Below, piece by piece: positions 43,159 to 52,697 of a DNA stretch of 64,000 nt. Position 1 is the first letter of the stretch; each line of letters begins with the position of its first letter. Source of the stretch: Cohnella phaseoli (GTDB taxonomy: Bacteria; Bacillota; Bacilli; Paenibacillales; Paenibacillaceae); the NCBI RefSeq assembly GCF_003386235.1, contig NZ_QRDZ01000037.1, forward strand, positions 1 to 64,000, in the 5' to 3' direction. The notes under the pieces are model-generated. The model saw nothing but the letters and a program-made list of their open reading frames with translations, did no database searches and was not told the DNA's origin. The position numbers were made by a program, and so were the translations under genes.

Positions 43159-43644
43159 GTGGAACAGACCAACGACACGGTTATCGTAGTGAAAGCGGGA
43201 TACAGAGCCATCGGATTAAAATGGGAAGGGACGTTCGCGGAAGCCGGGGCCGGAGGAATCAGGCGCGTACACGAGCAGCTGCAAGGGCGTTTGCCAGAAA
43301 TTCCGGAGCCTGCGTCGCTTACGCATTTTTACGGCTTATCGTACCACGCATATCCCGGCAGCGAACGCTTCATTCATTATGCGGTCGTCGAGAGCGGCGA
43401 TAGCACCGGATACGTTCCGGAGGGCATGGCAGCCGTGGAGGTGCCGACGATGAGCTATGCGAAATGCGAGCATACCCAGGGCCAGAACATCGACAGGTCT
43501 TATCATAATGTCTACGATTGGATCGCTCGGCAGGGGTATTCGGCATTCCGAGGGGAGATGACCCATTCCGAGATCTATTCTATGGACCGCGATCCATACG
43601 ACCCCGATCCCGAGTTTACGATTATGATTCCAATTGAAAAGTAA
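43159..43644 (+). CDS. GyrI-like small-molecule-binding (effector-binding) domain protein
   Basis: This stand-alone domain of 161 residues is related to the effector-binding part of AraC/BmrR regulators and to GyrI. It shows the start IVVKAGYRAIGLKWEGTF, a YHAYPGSERFIHYAVV strand pair and the ending DPEFTIMIPIEK. It has no DNA-binding domain. Such proteins bind drugs or other amphipathic molecules; the ligand is unknown here. An AGGAGG site lies upstream of the GTG start. Confidence 0.8.
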   Translation: MEQTNDTVIVVKAGYRAIGLKWEGTFAEAGAGGIRRVHEQLQGRLPEIPEPASLTHFYGLSYHAYPGSERFIHYAVVESGDSTGYVPEGMAAVEVPTMSYAKCEHTQGQNIDRSYHNVYDWIARQGYSAFRGEMTHSEIYSMDRDPYDPDPEFTIMIPIEK

Positions 43645-43781
43645 CAACATTTTCTGTCGATTATCTTTTTTATTAGTGAAGTATGAGTGAAATTAACGGG
43701 TTCTTAAAGCTTATCGGATAAGGCTGCTAATATTTATTTTCTAGAATAGGACTCAAATGATTTCAGAAGGAGACTTTCTAG

Positions 43782-45677
43782 ATGTCCAAGCCGACGCCGC
43801 CAAAGCAAAACCCGTTTAAAAGATGGAGGATTCGAAAACTTTCTACCCGGCTTTCCCTGTCGACGCTGGTGATCGCGTTAGTCATTATCGCGGCGATGTC
43901 GCTGGCACTGTTCATTCCCAACTCCGAATTATTCAAGAAACAGATCGACAAGGAGCTTGAACTCCAAACGAACGAGATTGCCTTGCGCATGGATGCGGAT
44001 CTTCAGGACAAGCTGAGCCGGTTGGAGACGCTTGCGGGCATCGGCAGCCACCTGGAACAAGATCAAGCCAAACATATGGAGCTGGCGAACGACTTTTTAC
44101 AGGATAACCCCGTATTCGAGGGCTTTGCTTTCTCATTCGATTTCAGCGGGAAGAACGGAATTTCCAACACGGGGAACAAAGTCGATCTGTCCAGTCGCCC
44201 TTACGTGAAAATTACCGAACAAGGGAAGTCGGCGATCTCCGATCCCGTGTACTCCGCGCTCGACCCGGAGAGTCTGGTCGTCGCTGTCGCCGTTCCGCTC
44301 ATGAAGGAAGGCAAGCCGTTCGGCTTCTACGCCGCCAGCTACCCGATCAAGGAGGCCACACGCATCGTGAGCGCCGCCAAGATCGGAGACACGGGCTACG
44401 CGATCCTGCTCGATACGGCGGGGAATGTGGCCAGCCATCCGAATCCGGATCTGGTCATGAAGAAAACCGTCTATGACATGAACTTGCCCGATGTTGTGGA
44501 AGCTTTCGAAAATTCCAGGAAAGGCGTTAGCGACAGCTACTCCTACGAGTATACGGGAATTAAGAAGATCGGCTTTTCCAGCTTGATGAAATCCGGTTAT
44601 GTCGTGCAGCTGTCGGTGCCGGAGAAGGAGCTGTTCGCGCCGGTTACGCAGATGATGCAGACCACGATCGGAGTCGCCGTGATCGTTACGCTGCTGACGC
44701 TCGTCGTAACTTATCTATCCGCGAGAAATGTCGTGAAGCCGATCATATACATCACCGACGTCGTTCGGCAGCTTGCCCAAGGCGATCTCAGACCGCGTCT
44801 AAAGGTGAACACCGAGGACGAGCTCGGCGTATTGGCCGATAATATGAACGGGATGCTGGATTCCTTGTCCGCCTTGATCGGACAGGTCAACGAAGCCACG
44901 GGAAGCGTGGCCTCGTCCGCGGAAGAGATTTCGGCAAGCACCGACGAAGTCGCCAAGGGCAGCGTCGATCAGGCGGATCGCGCGAGAACGATGGCGGACT
45001 TGTTCGAGAGTTTGGAAGGCTCCATTCAGACGGTGGCCGCTAACGCGAATCTGGCCAAGGAGTATTCCGAAGAGGCCGTTGACATCGCCGAGGAAGGCAC
45101 CGAAATCATTACCCGTTCTATCGGCAAGATGGAGCAGGTGAACGAGCAAATGAAGCATCTGGAGCAGGATTCCCGGCAGATCGGCGACATTATCGAAGTG
45201 ATCGACGGCATCGCGGAGCAGACGAACCTGCTTGCGCTGAATGCCGCGATCGAAGCGGCCCGGGCGGGCGATCAAGGGCGCGGTTTCGCGGTCGTTGCCG
45301 ACGAAGTCCGCAAGCTGGCAGAACGCAGCGGAGACGCGACGAAGCAGATAACGGCCATTATTAGCGGCATGCAGAGCAGTACGACGAAATGCGTGGACGC
45401 GGTCAGCGAGGGCGTGGAGCATTTCGCTCGCACTCGCAAATCGTTCGAAGGCATCGTATCCAAGGTAAACGAAACTTCGCAGAAGGTTGGACATATCGCC
45501 GAAGCCAGCATTATTCAGACGACGAGCGCCTCCAATGTGCTGATAACGATTGAATCCGTAGCATCGATCAGCGAACAGGCTGCCGCAGCCGCGGAGGAGA
45601 CGGCTGCAGCTTCGCAGGAGTTGGCAACGCTGGCCGAGAAGCTGTACGATTCGGTCGAGACTTTCAAATATAAGTAG
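43782..45677 (+). CDS. methyl-accepting chemotaxis protein
   Basis: This chemoreceptor of 631 residues has a first transmembrane helix (about 28-50), an extracellular dCACHE-type sensing domain (about 51-285), a second helix (about 290-312) and a HAMP domain. A cytoplasmic signalling helical hairpin follows, with the invariant tip [20 protein letters not shown] (about 470-490) and the neighbouring [18 protein letters not shown]. It should control flagellar direction through CheW/CheA encoded elsewhere. It is a single-gene unit ending in a strong terminator. The ligand cannot be deduced. Confidence 0.93.
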   Translation: MSKPTPPKQNPFKRWRIRKLSTRLSLSTLVIALVIIAAMSLALFIPNSELFKKQIDKELELQTNEIALRMDADLQDKLSRLETLAGIGSHLEQDQAKHMELANDFLQDNPVFEGFAFSFDFSGKNGISNTGNKVDLSSRPYVKITEQGKSAISDPVYSALDPESLVVAVAVPLMKEGKPFGFYAASYPIKEATRIVSAAKIGDTGYAILLDTAGNVASHPNPDLVMKKTVYDMNLPDVVEAFENSRKGVSDSYSYEYTGIKKIGFSSLMKSGYVVQLSVPEKELFAPVTQMMQTTIGVAVIVTLLTLVVTYLSARNVVKPIIYITDVVRQLAQGDLRPRLKVNTEDELGVLADNMNGMLDSLSALIGQVNEATGSVASSAEEISASTDEVAKGSVDQADRARTMADLFESLEGSIQTVAANANLAKEYSEEAVDIAEEGTEIITRSIGKMEQVNEQMKHLEQDSRQIGDIIEVIDGIAEQTNLLALNAAIEAARAGDQGRGFAVVADEVRKLAERSGDATKQITAIISGMQSSTTKCVDAVSEGVEHFARTRKSFEGIVSKVNETSQKVGHIAEASIIQTTSASNVLITIESVASISEQAAAAAEETAAASQELATLAEKLYDSVETFKYK

Positions 45678-45776
45678 GTCTCAGCTGTTTTTTAGAATTT
45701 TCTCGGCTAGCCCAATGCCTGAAGCGCCTCCGTGATCAGTATAGTAGGGTCTGGTCTGATAACCGCATAGCTGCAG

Positions 45777-45822
45777 CTCCCCTTTCGGTTTACTTCAATG
45801 TAAACGGGTAAGGGGAGTTTTT
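45777..45822 (+). terminator. intrinsic terminator after the chemoreceptor gene
   Basis: CTCCCCTT (45777-45784) pairs with AAGGGGAG (45810-45817), reinforced inside by GTTTAC/GTAAAC, and is followed by TTTTT. Confidence 0.9.
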
Positions 45823-45829
45823 CATTAAC

Positions 45830-46092
45830 CTAGGTTAACTTTTTTCGGATTCGGCTTAGGGCGTGTATGTAAACCCGCTCAGAGGTATCTTTCACCGCCT
45901 GCTGCGTCACTTTTGCTTGACGTACCTCCGGTACGCCTTCACAAAAGTTCCTTGCATGGAACGAAAATTCGGCCAAATCTACTATCCTCGGAGTATGCAT
46001 GCACGCCCTAGAGCGACGGGAGTGATGCCTAAATAAGAGGCGATGTAATATTGAGGAATAGCCGTTTCAAGGTGTCCGTGTAAGTTGACCGC
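45830..46092 (-). pseudogene. Crp/Fnr-family regulator C-terminal relic split by a MITE
   Basis: Minus-strand codons from about 46080 to 46011 read LETAIPQYYIASYLGITPVA, the recognition-helix region of Crp/Fnr regulators. The MITE at 45857-46010 interrupts this. If the element and one TA copy are removed, the frame continues as L-S-R-I-R-K-K-L-T and the stop TAG at 45832-45830, the normal family ending. Upstream the frame is closed by TAG at 46095-46093, so only about 32 codons of the gene survive. The palindrome TTAACCTAGGTTAA at 45825-45838 overlaps the old stop codon. Confidence 0.78.
45857..46010. mobile_element. 154-bp MITE, copy 2, inverted relative to copy 1
   Basis: The element is bounded by TA at 45857-45858 and 46009-46010, with ends GGGCGTGTATG and CATGCACGCCC. 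Its reverse complement matches the copy at 27526-27681 over its full length with about six substitutions and a two-base length difference. It interrupts a Crp/Fnr relic, and the reconstructed empty site restores that reading frame. This shows that TA was duplicated on insertion. Confidence 0.9.
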
Positions 46093-46145
46093 CTAGCTGT
46101 ATTCGTCGCCTCGGAAGGAGATTTCTCCACAAAGTTCGCCGCTCA

Positions 46146-46694
46146 CTAAGGTTCGTCCCGAAGCGTTTTACCGGGATAGAACATGCGGCTCCCCTCGGGA
46201 GAATCGTTCCTCTTCGCAGTGATGCGGTCGGGTGTAAGCTTGAACACGGCCGTGCGGCTGCCGAGCGAGGAGACGTATTTCTCGACATGAGCACGGGACA
46301 GCGGTTGATCATAATAGCCGGGTACATATTTGTCGAGCAAGGCTTGCATGGCGGCGGTCGCTTCCTCAAGGTCCGGGATGGGAGAAACGAGGCCGAAAAG
46401 CATGACGCTCATGTACGCGGTGTCCGTATGAGCCGGCACCGGAGCCGTAATCGTGCCCAGATCTTCGCAGACGGTGAAGCAGGCCTGGGCGTTGCGGCGC
46501 AGCATGTCGATCTTGCGTCCTTCGGCGGCTCCGTGGAAGTAGACGGAGCCGTTCGCCCAAACGTAGTTCAGGGGAACGACATAGGGCTCGTTGTCGGCGG
46601 ACAAGCCGAGAAATCCGGTTCTCGCCAGGGACAGAAAGCGGTCGATCCTGTCGGTATCGGTGCATTCCAGCTTAAACATTCGCATCGGAATCAT
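46146..46694 (-). CDS. pyridoxamine 5'-phosphate oxidase-family (FMN-binding split-barrel) protein
   Basis: This protein of 182 residues has the FMN-binding split-barrel fold: GFLGLSADNEPYVVPLNYVW near the start and SVYFHGAAEGRKIDMLRRN, a segment shared by NimA-like and general-stress members. It may bind flavin or haem; the substrate is unknown. It is divergent from a damaged MocR-type regulator gene and probably was its target, since MocR regulators are often next to such genes. Confidence 0.85.
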   Translation of the reverse strand: MIPMRMFKLECTDTDRIDRFLSLARTGFLGLSADNEPYVVPLNYVWANGSVYFHGAAEGRKIDMLRRNAQACFTVCEDLGTITAPVPAHTDTAYMSVMLFGLVSPIPDLEEATAAMQALLDKYVPGYYDQPLSRAHVEKYVSSLGSRTAVFKLTPDRITAKRNDSPEGSRMFYPGKTLRDEP

Positions 46695-46793
46695 AGACTG
46701 TCGCTCCTCTCGTTCGTTGTGATAAACTCATTGTACGGATTCGCTGACTAGACTGAAAGTGACAGAATTCAATAGTTTATAGGGGACAGATGG

Positions 46794-48257
46794 GTGAAGA
46801 GTATAGTCGGATTATCGCCTTTGCTGGATAGGGAAAGCGAGGTTCCTATCTACAAGCAGCTTTATCAGTACATACGCCGACAGATCGAATCGGGCCGGTT
46901 AAAGGAGAACGACAGGCTCCCGCCGATCCGTCAACTGTCCGCTCACTTGTTGATCGGCAAAAATACGGTAGAAACCGCGTACCAGCAGTTGCTCGCTGAA
47001 GGCTACGTGCAGAGCAAGCCGAGAAGCGGGCTGCTCGTGCTTCCGGTTCCGGTCCGACCGATGGCGGGAAGAGAGGAAGCGGCAGGCATTCCGCTTCGGT
47101 CGGGGGAAATTGCTGAAGGGGGTGCAGAAGCAAGCTCGACGGCGATCGTCGATTTTCAGTATGGAGATATCGCCTTGGAGAGATTTCCGCTCGCCGCCTG
47201 GAAGAGATGCCTGACGGAAGCGCTGACCGGAGATCGCCGCTAAACGCTCGGATACGGGGAACTGCAGGGAGACGGGGAGCTTCGTCGAGAGATTGCCCGT
47301 TACCTGTACGGCGCCCGCGGAATCGTATGTTCATCGGAGCAGATTTTTCTGGCCGGAGGGACTCAGCATGCGATCAGTCTTCTGTGCCAGCTTTTGTTGT
47401 CCGCCGAGGAGCCGTTTGGCATGGAAGACCCGGGGTATGACGGAGTAAGAACGGTACTGTCCAATCATCGGATACCGCTCGTTCCGATTCCGTACGACGG
47501 AGAGGGTCTTGACTTGGCGGCCTTGAAGCGAAGCGGAGCGAAAGCGGTCTATGTCACTCCTGCGCACCAATTCCCGCTGGGAAGCGTCATGCCTGTCGGC
47601 CAGAGGAGCCGGCTGCTGAAGTGGGCGGACGAGACGGACGGGATCGTCCTTGAGGATGATTACAACAGCGAGTTCCGTTATCAGGGCCAGCCTATTCCTC
47701 CGTTAAAGGCGATGGACGCCGAGGATAGAGTCGTCTATCTGGGGACGTTCTCCAAGTCCTTTATGCCGGCGCTGAGATTAAGCTATATGGTATTGCCGTT
47801 GCGGTTGGTCGATAACTTCCGCGATCGTCTGGAAGCTTACAGCCAAGCCGTATCCCCGCTGCTCCAGCAGGCTATGCTGCTGTTTATGAAGGAAGGGCAT
47901 TACGCCCGGCACGTTCGTAAAACGAGGAAGCTGTACCAGGCCAGAAGCAGGACGCTGCTGCAAACCGTACAGAGGGAGATGGGGGAGCGCGCCGAGATTA
48001 TCGGTCAGAAGGCGGGGCTGCATGTTCTGCTGGACGTTAAAGGCCGGGAATTCAAGGAATTGACGGAGCTTGCGGCCGGGTGCGGAATTCGGATATATTC
48101 CCCGAGCCGTCATTGGATGAATCGGGAAAGCTGTCCCCGGTCATACGTTATGCTCGGTTTCGGGGGAATCGAAGAGGACCGAATTCACGAGGCTGTTCGT
48201 CGGCTGAAACGGATCTGGTTCGAGGATGGGGCGAGTAAGCCGAAAGAGGAGGAATAG
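46794..48257 (+). pseudogene. MocR/PdxR-family regulator gene with in-frame stop codon
   Basis: The first 149 codons encode a GntR-type winged helix (about 10-80; LPPIRQLSAHLLIGKNTVETAY). After TAA at 47241-47243 the same frame continues through a complete class I aminotransferase-like domain (TLGYGELQGDGELRREIARY onward), including the PLP lysine region LGTFSKSFMPALRLSYM. The total of 488 codons equals the usual MocR length. The stop could arise from CAA by one C-to-T change. No frameshift is present. It is probably inactive, unless the stop is read through or is a sequence error. GTG 46794 has AGGGG eight bases upstream. Confidence 0.85.
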
Positions 48258-48261
48258 GGAG

Positions 48262-48825
48262 ATGGGAAAGCAATTCGATGCTCTCTTGCCGGAGCATGAG
48301 GCTTTTATTGCGAAGCAGCACATTTTTTTCGTGGGTTCGGCGCCGTTGTCCCCGGAAGGGCATGTCAATCTGTCGCCTAAAGGCTACGATTCGCTGCGCG
48401 TACTGACTCCGAATCGCGTCATTTACCTGGATTTGACGGGAAGCGGCAACGAGACGAGCTCACACATCCGGGAGAACGGAAGAGTTACGGTTATGTTTTG
48501 CGCCTTCGAAGGTCCACCGAATATTTTGAGGCTGTACGGTCAGGGAACGGTTATCTTGCCCGGGTCGGCCGAATGGGAGCGGCTGTATCCGTTATTTCCG
48601 CCGATTCCGGGCGCGCGGCAGATCATTGCGGTGGATTTCGATAAAGTCCAGACGTCGTGCGGATTTGCGGTTCCCTTCATGTCCTTCGAGCGGGAGCGGG
48701 ACACCCTGAAGAAATGGGCTTCGCACCAAGGGGAAGACGGACTGATCGAATACCGAAGGCTGAAAAATGCCCGAAGCATCGACGGTCTTCCGACTCCCCT
48801 TGGAGAAGCAGACGCGGGGGAGTAG
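48262..48825 (+). CDS. pyridoxamine 5'-phosphate oxidase-family protein
   Basis: This split-barrel protein of 187 residues has GSAPLSPEGHVNLSPKGYDS at the N-terminal strand pair, a conserved SSHIRENGRVTVMFCAFEGPP segment spanning the flavin site and the ending CGFAVPFMSFERERDTLKKW. It starts 4 bases after the MocR gene with AGGAGG upstream, so the two form one transcript. It is probably a flavin or PLP-related oxidoreductase. It differs clearly from the 46146-46694 family member. Confidence 0.83.
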   Translation: MGKQFDALLPEHEAFIAKQHIFFVGSAPLSPEGHVNLSPKGYDSLRVLTPNRVIYLDLTGSGNETSSHIRENGRVTVMFCAFEGPPNILRLYGQGTVILPGSAEWERLYPLFPPIPGARQIIAVDFDKVQTSCGFAVPFMSFERERDTLKKWASHQGEDGLIEYRRLKNARSIDGLPTPLGEADAGE

Positions 48826-48929
48826 CCTCGCCATCGCCGGGATTACGGGATCGGAACGAGGGGCTAAAGTGCAACAAGGCCGGAGATACGATAGAATGGA
48901 CATAAGAATGCAGAATGGAGCTGTGAGCG

Positions 48930-49409
48930 ATGCCGGACGATGAAGTGATACTGACCAGAGAAGGATTGGATAAATTACAGGCCGAGCTTGACGACCTGAA
49001 ATACGTGAAGCGCAAGGAATTGGCCGCTCGCATCAAGCTGGCGATCAGCTATGGCGATCTCAAGGAAAATAGCGAGTATCACTCGGCCAAGGACGATCAG
49101 GCTTTCATGGAGACGAGAATTCTCGTGCTGGAGAAAATGCTGCGCAACGTGCGGGTCGTCAACGAGAACGATTTGGATCAATCCCGCGTAAATGTCGGCT
49201 CGACTGTTGTGCTGAACGACATCGAATTCGCGGAAACCATCGAGTATCGGATCGTGGGCCCCGCCGAGGCGGACGTTACGGACAACAAAATCTCTTACGA
49301 GAGCCCGTTGGGCAAAGAACTGATCGGCAAGCGGGTAGGCGACGTCGTCAGCGTGGAGGCCCCGGTCGGTATCGTCAAGTACGAGCTGTTGGAGATCAAA
49401 GCGGGATAA
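48930..49409 (+). CDS. transcription elongation factor GreA
   Basis: This factor of 159 residues stimulates RNA cleavage in backtracked RNA polymerase. The N-terminal coiled coil carries the acidic tip GDLKENSEYHSAKDDQ (about residues 40-56). The C-terminal FKBP-like domain shows VGSTVVLNDIE and the typical ending SPLGKELIGKRVGDVVSVEAP. The family start VILTREGLDKLQAELDDLK supports the chosen ATG. It is a single-gene unit; Firmicutes often have more than one GreA, and this may be a paralogue. Confidence 0.93.
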   Translation: MPDDEVILTREGLDKLQAELDDLKYVKRKELAARIKLAISYGDLKENSEYHSAKDDQAFMETRILVLEKMLRNVRVVNENDLDQSRVNVGSTVVLNDIEFAETIEYRIVGPAEADVTDNKISYESPLGKELIGKRVGDVVSVEAPVGIVKYELLEIKAG

Positions 49410-49785
49410 TACGCGGCAGGAAAATTTAGGCGAGAAATCCGCGTTAATTTCGAGGAAACGGAGAAAAACGCCGATTTAAAGCGGAAAATCTTCTTTGTTT
49501 TCTCGAAACGGGCCAATTTTCCGAATTAAAGCGGAAAGTCAGCTCTATTCGGACCGAAAAAGGGGTGGCCGCACATTTAAGGCGGGTATTCCGCTTTAGG
49601 CTAAACAAGTCGTCTACTCCTCTGATCATGACCGAGCTGAGGTTTCGATACGGATCCAATCGGCCGACGTCCGGCCCCACCACATGTAGAGTTTGCGCTC
49701 GCTTGTGTTGAGGCCGAACGCTCGGCTATTTTCGTTCGTACGTTCTTCGTTCGTACGTCCCGGGTGGTTTCTCCCGTTCGATCGG
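49410..49785. other. intergenic stretch with repeated TTAAAGCGGAAA words
   Basis: No gene is seen. The word TTAAAGCGGAAA occurs near 49475-49486 and 49526-49537, and again inverted as TTCCGCTTTA near 49591-49600, among other purine-rich runs. Such short shared words are common between genes in this bacterial group. The right part (49735-49790) contains repeats of TTCGTACGT. No terminator with a clear T-run was found after greA. Confidence 0.5.
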
Positions 49786-50667
49786 TTAGAAGTTAGCGCG
49801 GCCCATTTTACCGGCCTGGAAGTCCTTGAAGGCTTCGATCAATTCCTCGCGGCTGTTCATGACGAACGGTCCGTGCATAAACACGGGTTCGTCGATCGGC
49901 TCGCCGCTCAGGAAAATAACCAACGCATCTTCGCTTATCCCTTCGACGGAGATGTCGCCAGCCTCGTTCCGGAACAGAACGAAGTCGCCTTCCCCCGCCG
50001 TCGTCTCATCGTTTACTTTTACCGTCCCGCGCAGTATCAATGCACCCGTATTAAAGGCTGGAGGAAGCTCGAAGCTCGCTTTGCCGCCTTTTTTCAGAGA
50101 CATATCAAACAGATGGATCGGCGTGAACGTGCTTGCCGGACCCTGCGTTCCGTTATATTCGCCTGCAATGATGCGCACGGTTCCTCCGTTGTCGGGAAGG
50201 TCGACGTAGCCCATTTTATCTTTGGTCAGCTCTTGATATTTCGGCGGGTGCATTTTGTGCTCGCGCGGCAGGTTGACCCACAGCTGGATCATGTGGAACA
50301 GACCTCCGCGTTTGGAGAATTCCTTCTCGTGATACTCTTTGTGCAGCAGGCCCGAGCCCGCGGTCATCCATTGCACGTCGCCCGGGCCGATAACGCCGTG
50401 GCTGCCGTGATTGTCATGATGCTCGATATAGCCTTCATATGCGATCGTCACCGTTTCAAAACCGCGGTGCGGATGAGCGCCGACGCCTTTGACCGAATCC
50501 GAGGACGGAAATTCATAAGGAGCGTTATAGTCCATCAAGAGAAAAGGGCTGAACCTCGCTCCGAAATCCTCGCCGGATGGGAAATAATTGGACACCCGGA
50601 AGCCGTCTCCGACCATATGAAACGGAGCCCCCCGATGTGTGCCTTGGATGCTGCGGTAGGCTGTCAT
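49786..50667 (-). CDS. pirin-family cupin protein
   Basis: This bicupin of 293 residues shows the N-terminal pirin motif: the metal-binding histidines in HPHRGFETVTIAYEG, then HHDNHGSHGVIGPGDVQWM, then SGLLHKEYHEKE. The second cupin and the C-terminal FVMNSREELIEAFKDFQAG are also typical. Pirins bind iron; some have quercetinase activity and others are redox-linked regulators. It is a single gene, and the first base lies 31 bases from a region rich in TTTTAA repeats. Confidence 0.9.
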   Translation of the reverse strand: MTAYRSIQGTHRGAPFHMVGDGFRVSNYFPSGEDFGARFSPFLLMDYNAPYEFPSSDSVKGVGAHPHRGFETVTIAYEGYIEHHDNHGSHGVIGPGDVQWMTAGSGLLHKEYHEKEFSKRGGLFHMIQLWVNLPREHKMHPPKYQELTKDKMGYVDLPDNGGTVRIIAGEYNGTQGPASTFTPIHLFDMSLKKGGKASFELPPAFNTGALILRGTVKVNDETTAGEGDFVLFRNEAGDISVEGISEDALVIFLSGEPIDEPVFMHGPFVMNSREELIEAFKDFQAGKMGRANF

Positions 50668-50874
50668 GATGAATCTCTCCTCTCTCTGTGCTTAATCTTA
50701 ATTTTATAAATCTTAATTTTAAGATAAATGATCGGCGCGATTTCGTCAACCCCCTGGCCCCATAACCCCGCCAAATAGAACCTTCCCGCGAGCGAATTCG
50801 GCGCCATTGCCCGACGAGCGAATTCGCCGCTTCTGTCCCGTCTCCATCCGTTGTCAACGTTTGTTGCTTTTTGG

Positions 50875-50917
50875 TGTGATCGAAGTCACACGACGCCGGA
50901 GAAGCGGTGCCTATACT
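50875..50917 (+). promoter_or_regulatory. Crp/Fnr-type site and promoter of the flavohaemoglobin gene
   Basis: TGTGATCGAAGTCACA at 50875-50890 is a perfect TGTGA-N6-TCACA palindrome. TATACT at 50912-50917 is a -10 box. The predicted start near 50924 puts the palindrome centre at about -41.5, the classic class II activation position. The Crp/Fnr regulator encoded convergently at 52135-52665 is a natural candidate. Confidence 0.8.
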
Positions 50918-50953
50918 GGAATCATTCGCATTTACAGAAGGTGAGGAGATAAC

Positions 50954-52177
50954 ATGTTAAGTCAACAAAGCATTGCCATCATAAAATCCACGGTTCCGGT
51001 GCTGGAGGTACACGGTACGGCGATTACGAAACGTTTTTACCAAATGATGTTCGCCGAGAACCCGGAGCTGCTTAATATTTTCAACCATGCCAACCAGAAA
51101 CAGGGCAGGCAGCAGACCGCGCTTGCCAACGCCGTTTACGCGGCTGCGCTGCATATCGACAAGCTGGAAACGATCCTTCCCGTCGTTCGCCAGATCGCTC
51201 ACAAGCATCGCAGCTTGGGCGTGAAGGCGGAACACTATCCGATCGTCGGGAGGAACCTGCTGGCCGCGATCAAGGACGTGCTTGGGGACGCGGCTACCGA
51301 AGAAATCCTGAACGCCTGGGCAGAAGCGTACGGTGTCATAGCCGACGTATTCATTAGCGTGGAAGCGGAGATGTACGAGCAGTCGAAGAAGCAGCAAGGG
51401 GGATGGGCCGGTTTTCGGGCGTTCAAGGTAGCCAAGAAAGTCCGGGAGAGCGACGTCATAACGTCCTTCTACCTTGTCCCCCAAGACGGCGAAGGAATCG
51501 CCGCTTACGAACCGGGTCAATATATCAGCATCAAGCTGGAAATGCCGGGAGAGACCAACACCCATATTCGCCAGTACAGTCTTTCGGACGCTCCAGGCAA
51601 GCCGTATTATCGCATATCCGTAAAGCGCGAAGACGAGCTCGGCGACCGTCCGGCAGGCAAGGTTTCGTGCTACCTGCACGAGCAGGTGACTGAGGGAAGC
51701 TTGCTGCTGTTGTCGGCTCCGGCAGGAGACTTCATTCTCGATCAGGAGGATAGCCGTCCAGTCGTTCTCATCAGCGGGGGCGTAGGGCTGACTCCGATGG
51801 TCAGCATGCTGAACGCGTTGGCCGAGAGCGGCTCGTCCCGACAGGTTACCTTTATCCATGCCGCCCGGAACGGAGACGCGCACGCCATGCGCAAGCAAGT
51901 GGAGGAGTTGGCGGCCCGCCATTCCAATATTAGCGTTCATTGGTGCTACGAGCAGCCGTCGGAGCGTGACCGGGAAGACCGCAAATACGGCAAGGAGGGC
52001 TATATCGACCTGACATGGCTGCAATCGCTAGTCCCGACAGCCGACGCATGCTTTTATTTCTGCGGACCCGTGCCGTTTATGAAGGTTATCTATCGGATGC
52101 TGAAGGAATGGGGCGTGGCCGACGAAGATGCGCGCTATGAATTTTTCGGTCCCGCCGGCAGCTTGGCTTCCGCCTGA
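50954..52177 (+). CDS. hmp: flavohaemoglobin (nitric oxide dioxygenase)
   Basis: This enzyme of 407 residues turns nitric oxide and oxygen into nitrate using NAD(P)H. It has a globin domain (about 1-138) with proximal histidine in RQIAHKHRSLGV. A FAD-binding reductase domain (about 150-260) shows HIRQYSLSDAPG. An NAD-binding domain (about 270-407) has ISGGVGLTPMVSML and the ending YEFFGPAGSL. Length and domain order are those of Hmp. The promoter carries a Crp/Fnr palindrome at -41.5. The last 43 bases overlap the end of the convergent regulator gene. Confidence 0.95.
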   Translation: MLSQQSIAIIKSTVPVLEVHGTAITKRFYQMMFAENPELLNIFNHANQKQGRQQTALANAVYAAALHIDKLETILPVVRQIAHKHRSLGVKAEHYPIVGRNLLAAIKDVLGDAATEEILNAWAEAYGVIADVFISVEAEMYEQSKKQQGGWAGFRAFKVAKKVRESDVITSFYLVPQDGEGIAAYEPGQYISIKLEMPGETNTHIRQYSLSDAPGKPYYRISVKREDELGDRPAGKVSCYLHEQVTEGSLLLLSAPAGDFILDQEDSRPVVLISGGVGLTPMVSMLNALAESGSSRQVTFIHAARNGDAHAMRKQVEELAARHSNISVHWCYEQPSERDREDRKYGKEGYIDLTWLQSLVPTADACFYFCGPVPFMKVIYRMLKEWGVADEDARYEFFGPAGSLASA

Positions 52178-52665
52178 GATCGAAGCGCCCGATTGACGGT
52201 TTCCCGTCTCAAGCCGACGAACTGAGCGATTTCGTCCTGGGTAAGCAGCTCTGTAAGCGGGACGTCCTTGAAATAGGAGGCAAACCATTCCTGAAGCTTG
52301 CGCAGCTTGTCCGCAGGCGAGACTTCCGTCAACTGGTCTATCCGCTTCTGCATCATTCTTAGTTTTTCCTGGAGCAGCAGGGCGATCTCGCGACATTTGC
52401 CGGGGTTGATCTCCAGGTTCCGGTACCACTCCGCGGCGGGAAGTACCTCGATTTCGCATGTAACGAGCGCGATGGCCGTGCCGTAATTCGGGCTCGGGCT
52501 AATTAACGAATGATGCGGGATGGTTTCGTTCGGTACGATGATATTGACGAGAGTAGGCGTTCCGTCCTCGTGAAGCCTGACGATTTTCAACAGTCCGCTG
52601 ACAAGACGATACAGAGCTCCCGATTCCCCTTGACGGAACAGGATCTCTCCTTTATGCAGAATCAT
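52135..52665 (-). CDS. Crp/Fnr-family transcriptional regulator, compact
   Basis: This regulator of 176 residues has a shortened cyclic-nucleotide-binding-like beta-roll (about 1-90; GEILFRQGESGALYRLVSG) and a C-terminal Crp helix-turn-helix (about 140-170; LTQDEIAQFVGLRRETVNRAL). It has only two cysteines (LVTCEI, GKCREI), so an Fnr-type iron-sulfur cluster is unlikely. It may control the flavohaemoglobin gene through the palindrome at 50875-50890. The two genes converge and overlap by 43 bases, and the predicted hmp terminator lies beyond this gene. Confidence 0.87.
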   Translation of the reverse strand: MILHKGEILFRQGESGALYRLVSGLLKIVRLHEDGTPTLVNIIVPNETIPHHSLISPSPNYGTAIALVTCEIEVLPAAEWYRNLEINPGKCREIALLLQEKLRMMQKRIDQLTEVSPADKLRKLQEWFASYFKDVPLTELLTQDEIAQFVGLRRETVNRALRSQAEAKLPAGPKNS

Positions 52666-52697
52666 GGTCTTATAATCTCCTTCGCGCCATCCGGGAG

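Noticed and set aside
45825-45838. Perfect palindrome TTAACCTAGGTTAA as an active operator
   Set aside because: It overlaps the stop codon of the Crp/Fnr relic and sits past a terminator; no promoter is next to it.
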